Source of the DNA: Candidatus Iainarchaeum sp.
GTDB taxonomy: Archaea; Iainarchaeota; Iainarchaeia; JAADDC01
DNA: 7,007 nt
Reading direction: 5' to 3'
Assembly (NCBI GenBank): GCA_013154145.1
Contig: JAADDC010000056.1
Location: forward strand, 1-7,007
The notes beneath the pieces were generated by a model that was not told the origin of the DNA, ran no database searches, and saw only the letters and a list, made by a program, of their open reading frames with translations. Position 1 is the first letter of the stretch; the number at the start of each line of letters is the position of its first letter. A program made the position numbers and the translations under genes. Below are positions 5,856 to 7,007 of the stretch, piece after piece.

Positions 5856-6414
5856 ACCGGGCCGCGTAGATGACCACGGGCGGCAATATTATCAGGGAAA
5901 GGTAGTAGAGGGGTGTCAGGAACTCCGCCGGTATCAGGCCCCTCCTCACTATTTCCAGGAAAAGGGTTCCCAGTAGCACGAAGGTGACGAAGACCAGCAG
6001 GGCCACCTTGGGACTTCTTCTGGCCTCGAAGAGGACGGCGGCCACGTAGACGGCTGTGTTGGAGATCTCCTGCAACCCCAGAAACCGGAGAAGTGCTCCC
6101 AGCAAAAGCCCGACGGTTCCGGCGACGGCCCCCTCCTTCAGGGCGTCGTCGATGCCGTAGACGTCGCCCCTCTCCTTCAGCTCCCACGATATCCTCAGGA
6201 GTACGGCCACAAGGGCCGACACGATGAAGTAGGATATGAGTGTGCCGGCCACCACCTCCACGGGTCCCAGGGAGGGGTTGATGGCCGCCACGTCGGCGAA
6301 GTACTTCAGCATCTCTTCCCCCACGAAGGGCTCGAGAACGACGAAGATGAAGGAGCCCACGAAGAGCAGGAATAGCGTGGTGACGAAGCTGACCAGCATC
6401 AGCGTGCCAAGCAT
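5848..6414 (-). CDS. Multi-spanning membrane protein of unknown function
   Basis: I do not recognise this family. The 188 residues are strongly hydrophobic, with likely membrane segments at about 4-27, 52-74, 93-113, 136-155 and 166-185, and a weaker one at 117-130, giving five or six helices. Polar loops include LEPFVGEEMLKYFADVAAINPSLGP between the first two and a charged SWELKERGDVYGIDDALKE loop (76-94). No catalytic motif, cysteine pair or metal-binding pattern is visible. The ATG at 6414 is chosen because GAGGTGG lies 7 nt upstream; the second ATG, at 6399 (183 residues, forming TGATG with the upstream stop), has no such site. The gene overlaps the 3' end of the upstream - strand gene by 16 nt, so the two are probably co-transcribed and may work together at the membrane. 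Its stop overlaps the pac2 stop region. Confidence 0.75.
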   Translation of the reverse strand: MLGTLMLVSFVTTLFLLFVGSFIFVVLEPFVGEEMLKYFADVAAINPSLGPVEVVAGTLISYFIVSALVAVLLRISWELKERGDVYGIDDALKEGAVAGTVGLLLGALLRFLGLQEISNTAVYVAAVLFEARRSPKVALLVFVTFVLLGTLFLEIVRRGLIPAEFLTPLYYLSLIILPPVVIYAARSI

Positions 6415-7007
6415 CGTTCAACCACCTCGTTGGCCTCGTAGGGACTCACGATCTCTCCACAGACAAGTATGAAGGGCGGCTCTCCCCCTATGGCCTCCAC
6501 GAAGGGATCGTTTACCTCGGGGGAGGCCACGAAGACCAAAAGGTTGTACTCCTCCCGGAGGGCGTCGACGGCGTAGCCGGCGTTGAGGTCTCCGGGCTCG
6601 TAAACGTAGAGGGCCGGGAGCTCTGCCCCTCCGCAGCTGCGGTATAAATAGTCCGCCGCGAGGTAGGCCCTCACGTTGAGGGAGGTGTAGCGGGAAAGGA
6701 GATCCTCTGGGATGTCTGCCACCTCCAGGCGCGGCGGCAGCAGCTCGATCATCCTCGAGATCTCCGTGAGCAGGGGCTGGAAATTGCTGCTCACCACCCT
6801 GCAGGCGAGGTTCTCGTCGTCGGCCAGAGCCAAGAGGTAGAGGTAGGAGATGGCCTGGGACAGGTCCTTCTCCAGGTAGTTCACCTTCTGCTCCAGCTGG
6901 AAGGTCTTGAGCTGCAGGGGTGCCGTGATGTCGAAGGCCGTCATGGAGCCCAGGTAGGCACCCGTGAGAACGCCGGCCAGGTAGAGGAACAGGGCCGAGA
7001 CCAAGAA
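6399..7007 (-). CDS. Membrane-anchored protein with coiled coil and possible thioredoxin-like domain (5' end unresolved)
   Basis: I do not recognise the family. The frame is open to the window edge; the first in-window start is TTG at 7004 (201 residues), but the gene may begin upstream. From that start, residues 2-20 form one hydrophobic anchor. Residues 33-55 look like a short coiled coil (LEQKVNYLEKDLSQAISYL), followed by a helical region to about 125. The C-terminal 129-198 alternates strand and helix: ALYVYEP, AVDALREEY, NLLVFVAS, then EPPFILVCGE with a proline pair where thioredoxin folds carry the cis-proline, and a last helix YEANEVVERCL. This suggests a thioredoxin-like fold without a CxxC active site (inference). 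The cysteines (68, 124, 182, 198) are isolated. With an N-terminal anchor, the soluble part probably faces outside if inserted as a signal-anchor, though either topology is possible. Its 3' end overlaps the next membrane gene by 16 nt. Confidence 0.7.
   Translation of the reverse strand, partial: FLVSALFLYLAGVLTGAYLGSMTAFDITAPLQLKTFQLEQKVNYLEKDLSQAISYLYLLALADDENLACRVVSSNFQPLLTEISRMIELLPPRLEVADIPEDLLSRYTSLNVRAYLAADYLYRSCGGAELPALYVYEPGDLNAGYAVDALREEYNLLVFVASPEVNDPFVEAIGGEPPFILVCGEIVSPYEANEVVERCLAR
6422..6428 (-). promoter_or_regulatory. Shine-Dalgarno site for the multi-spanning membrane protein
   Basis: On the minus strand this reads GAGGTGG, 7 nt before the ATG at 6414. It lies within the last codons of the upstream gene and decides the start in favour of 6414 over 6399. 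Confidence 0.65.

Noticed and set aside
5856..5900. Possible transcription terminator after pac2
   Set aside because: I found no poly-T tract or convincing hairpin; the sequence runs straight into the convergent coding region.
5843..6421. A 192-codon minus-strand open frame covering the same span as the membrane protein gene
   Set aside because: Its product is rich in Arg, Gly and His without structure. The alternative frame gives clean membrane helices and has a well-spaced Shine-Dalgarno site, so this is a high-GC shadow.

Overview
The window is a dense, high-GC stretch of an archaeal chromosome, clearly archaeal from its content: sliding clamp paralogues, an archaeo-eukaryotic primase, a GINS subunit, ribosomal protein S27e, aIF2 alpha, Nop10 and a PAC2-family protein. 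Non-ATG starts and GGAGGTG Shine-Dalgarno motifs 7 nt from the start codon support this. Two clamp paralogues side by side, and a primase large subunit with a PriX-like C-terminus instead of an iron-sulfur domain, hint at the TACK side or a deep branch rather than a typical euryarchaeon. That placement is a weak inference.

Layout of the + strand (1-5855): PCNA-1 (5' end cut by the window edge), PCNA-2, PriL, PriS, Gins51, S27e, aIF2 alpha, Nop10, PAC2. The largest gap is 23 nt (PCNA-2 to PriL). Most later junctions overlap: 25 nt for priS/gins51, 4 nt at gins51/S27e, S27e/aIF2 alpha and aIF2 alpha/nop10, and 38 nt for nop10/pac2. The set therefore looks like one co-transcribed, translationally coupled operon. 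It joins replication (clamp, primase, CMG-type helicase factor) to translation (small ribosomal subunit, initiation factor, H/ACA guide RNP) and ends with a proteasome-assembly-chaperone relative. This replication/translation linkage is a known conserved archaeal neighbourhood. There may be secondary leaderless starts before priL and priS, where TATA-like words lie about 26 nt upstream of start codons that lack a Shine-Dalgarno site.

Layout of the - strand (7007-5848): two overlapping genes converge on the operon. The upstream one encodes a membrane-anchored protein with a short coiled coil and a possible thioredoxin-like C-terminal domain lacking CxxC; its 5' end is unresolved at the window edge. 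The downstream one encodes a five- to six-helix membrane protein with a good Shine-Dalgarno site. Neither has a function I recognise. The last - strand gene and pac2 overlap by 8 nt at their stop codons.

Most notable points: the PriL-like protein has no cysteine at all, so it cannot carry the usual 4Fe-4S cluster; PriS ends in a GINS-B-like domain and overlaps the gene for Gins51, which carries the same domain; and two strongly diverged clamps are encoded in tandem. There is no gene-free stretch over 300 bases, and I saw no tRNA, rRNA, CRISPR array or mobile element.
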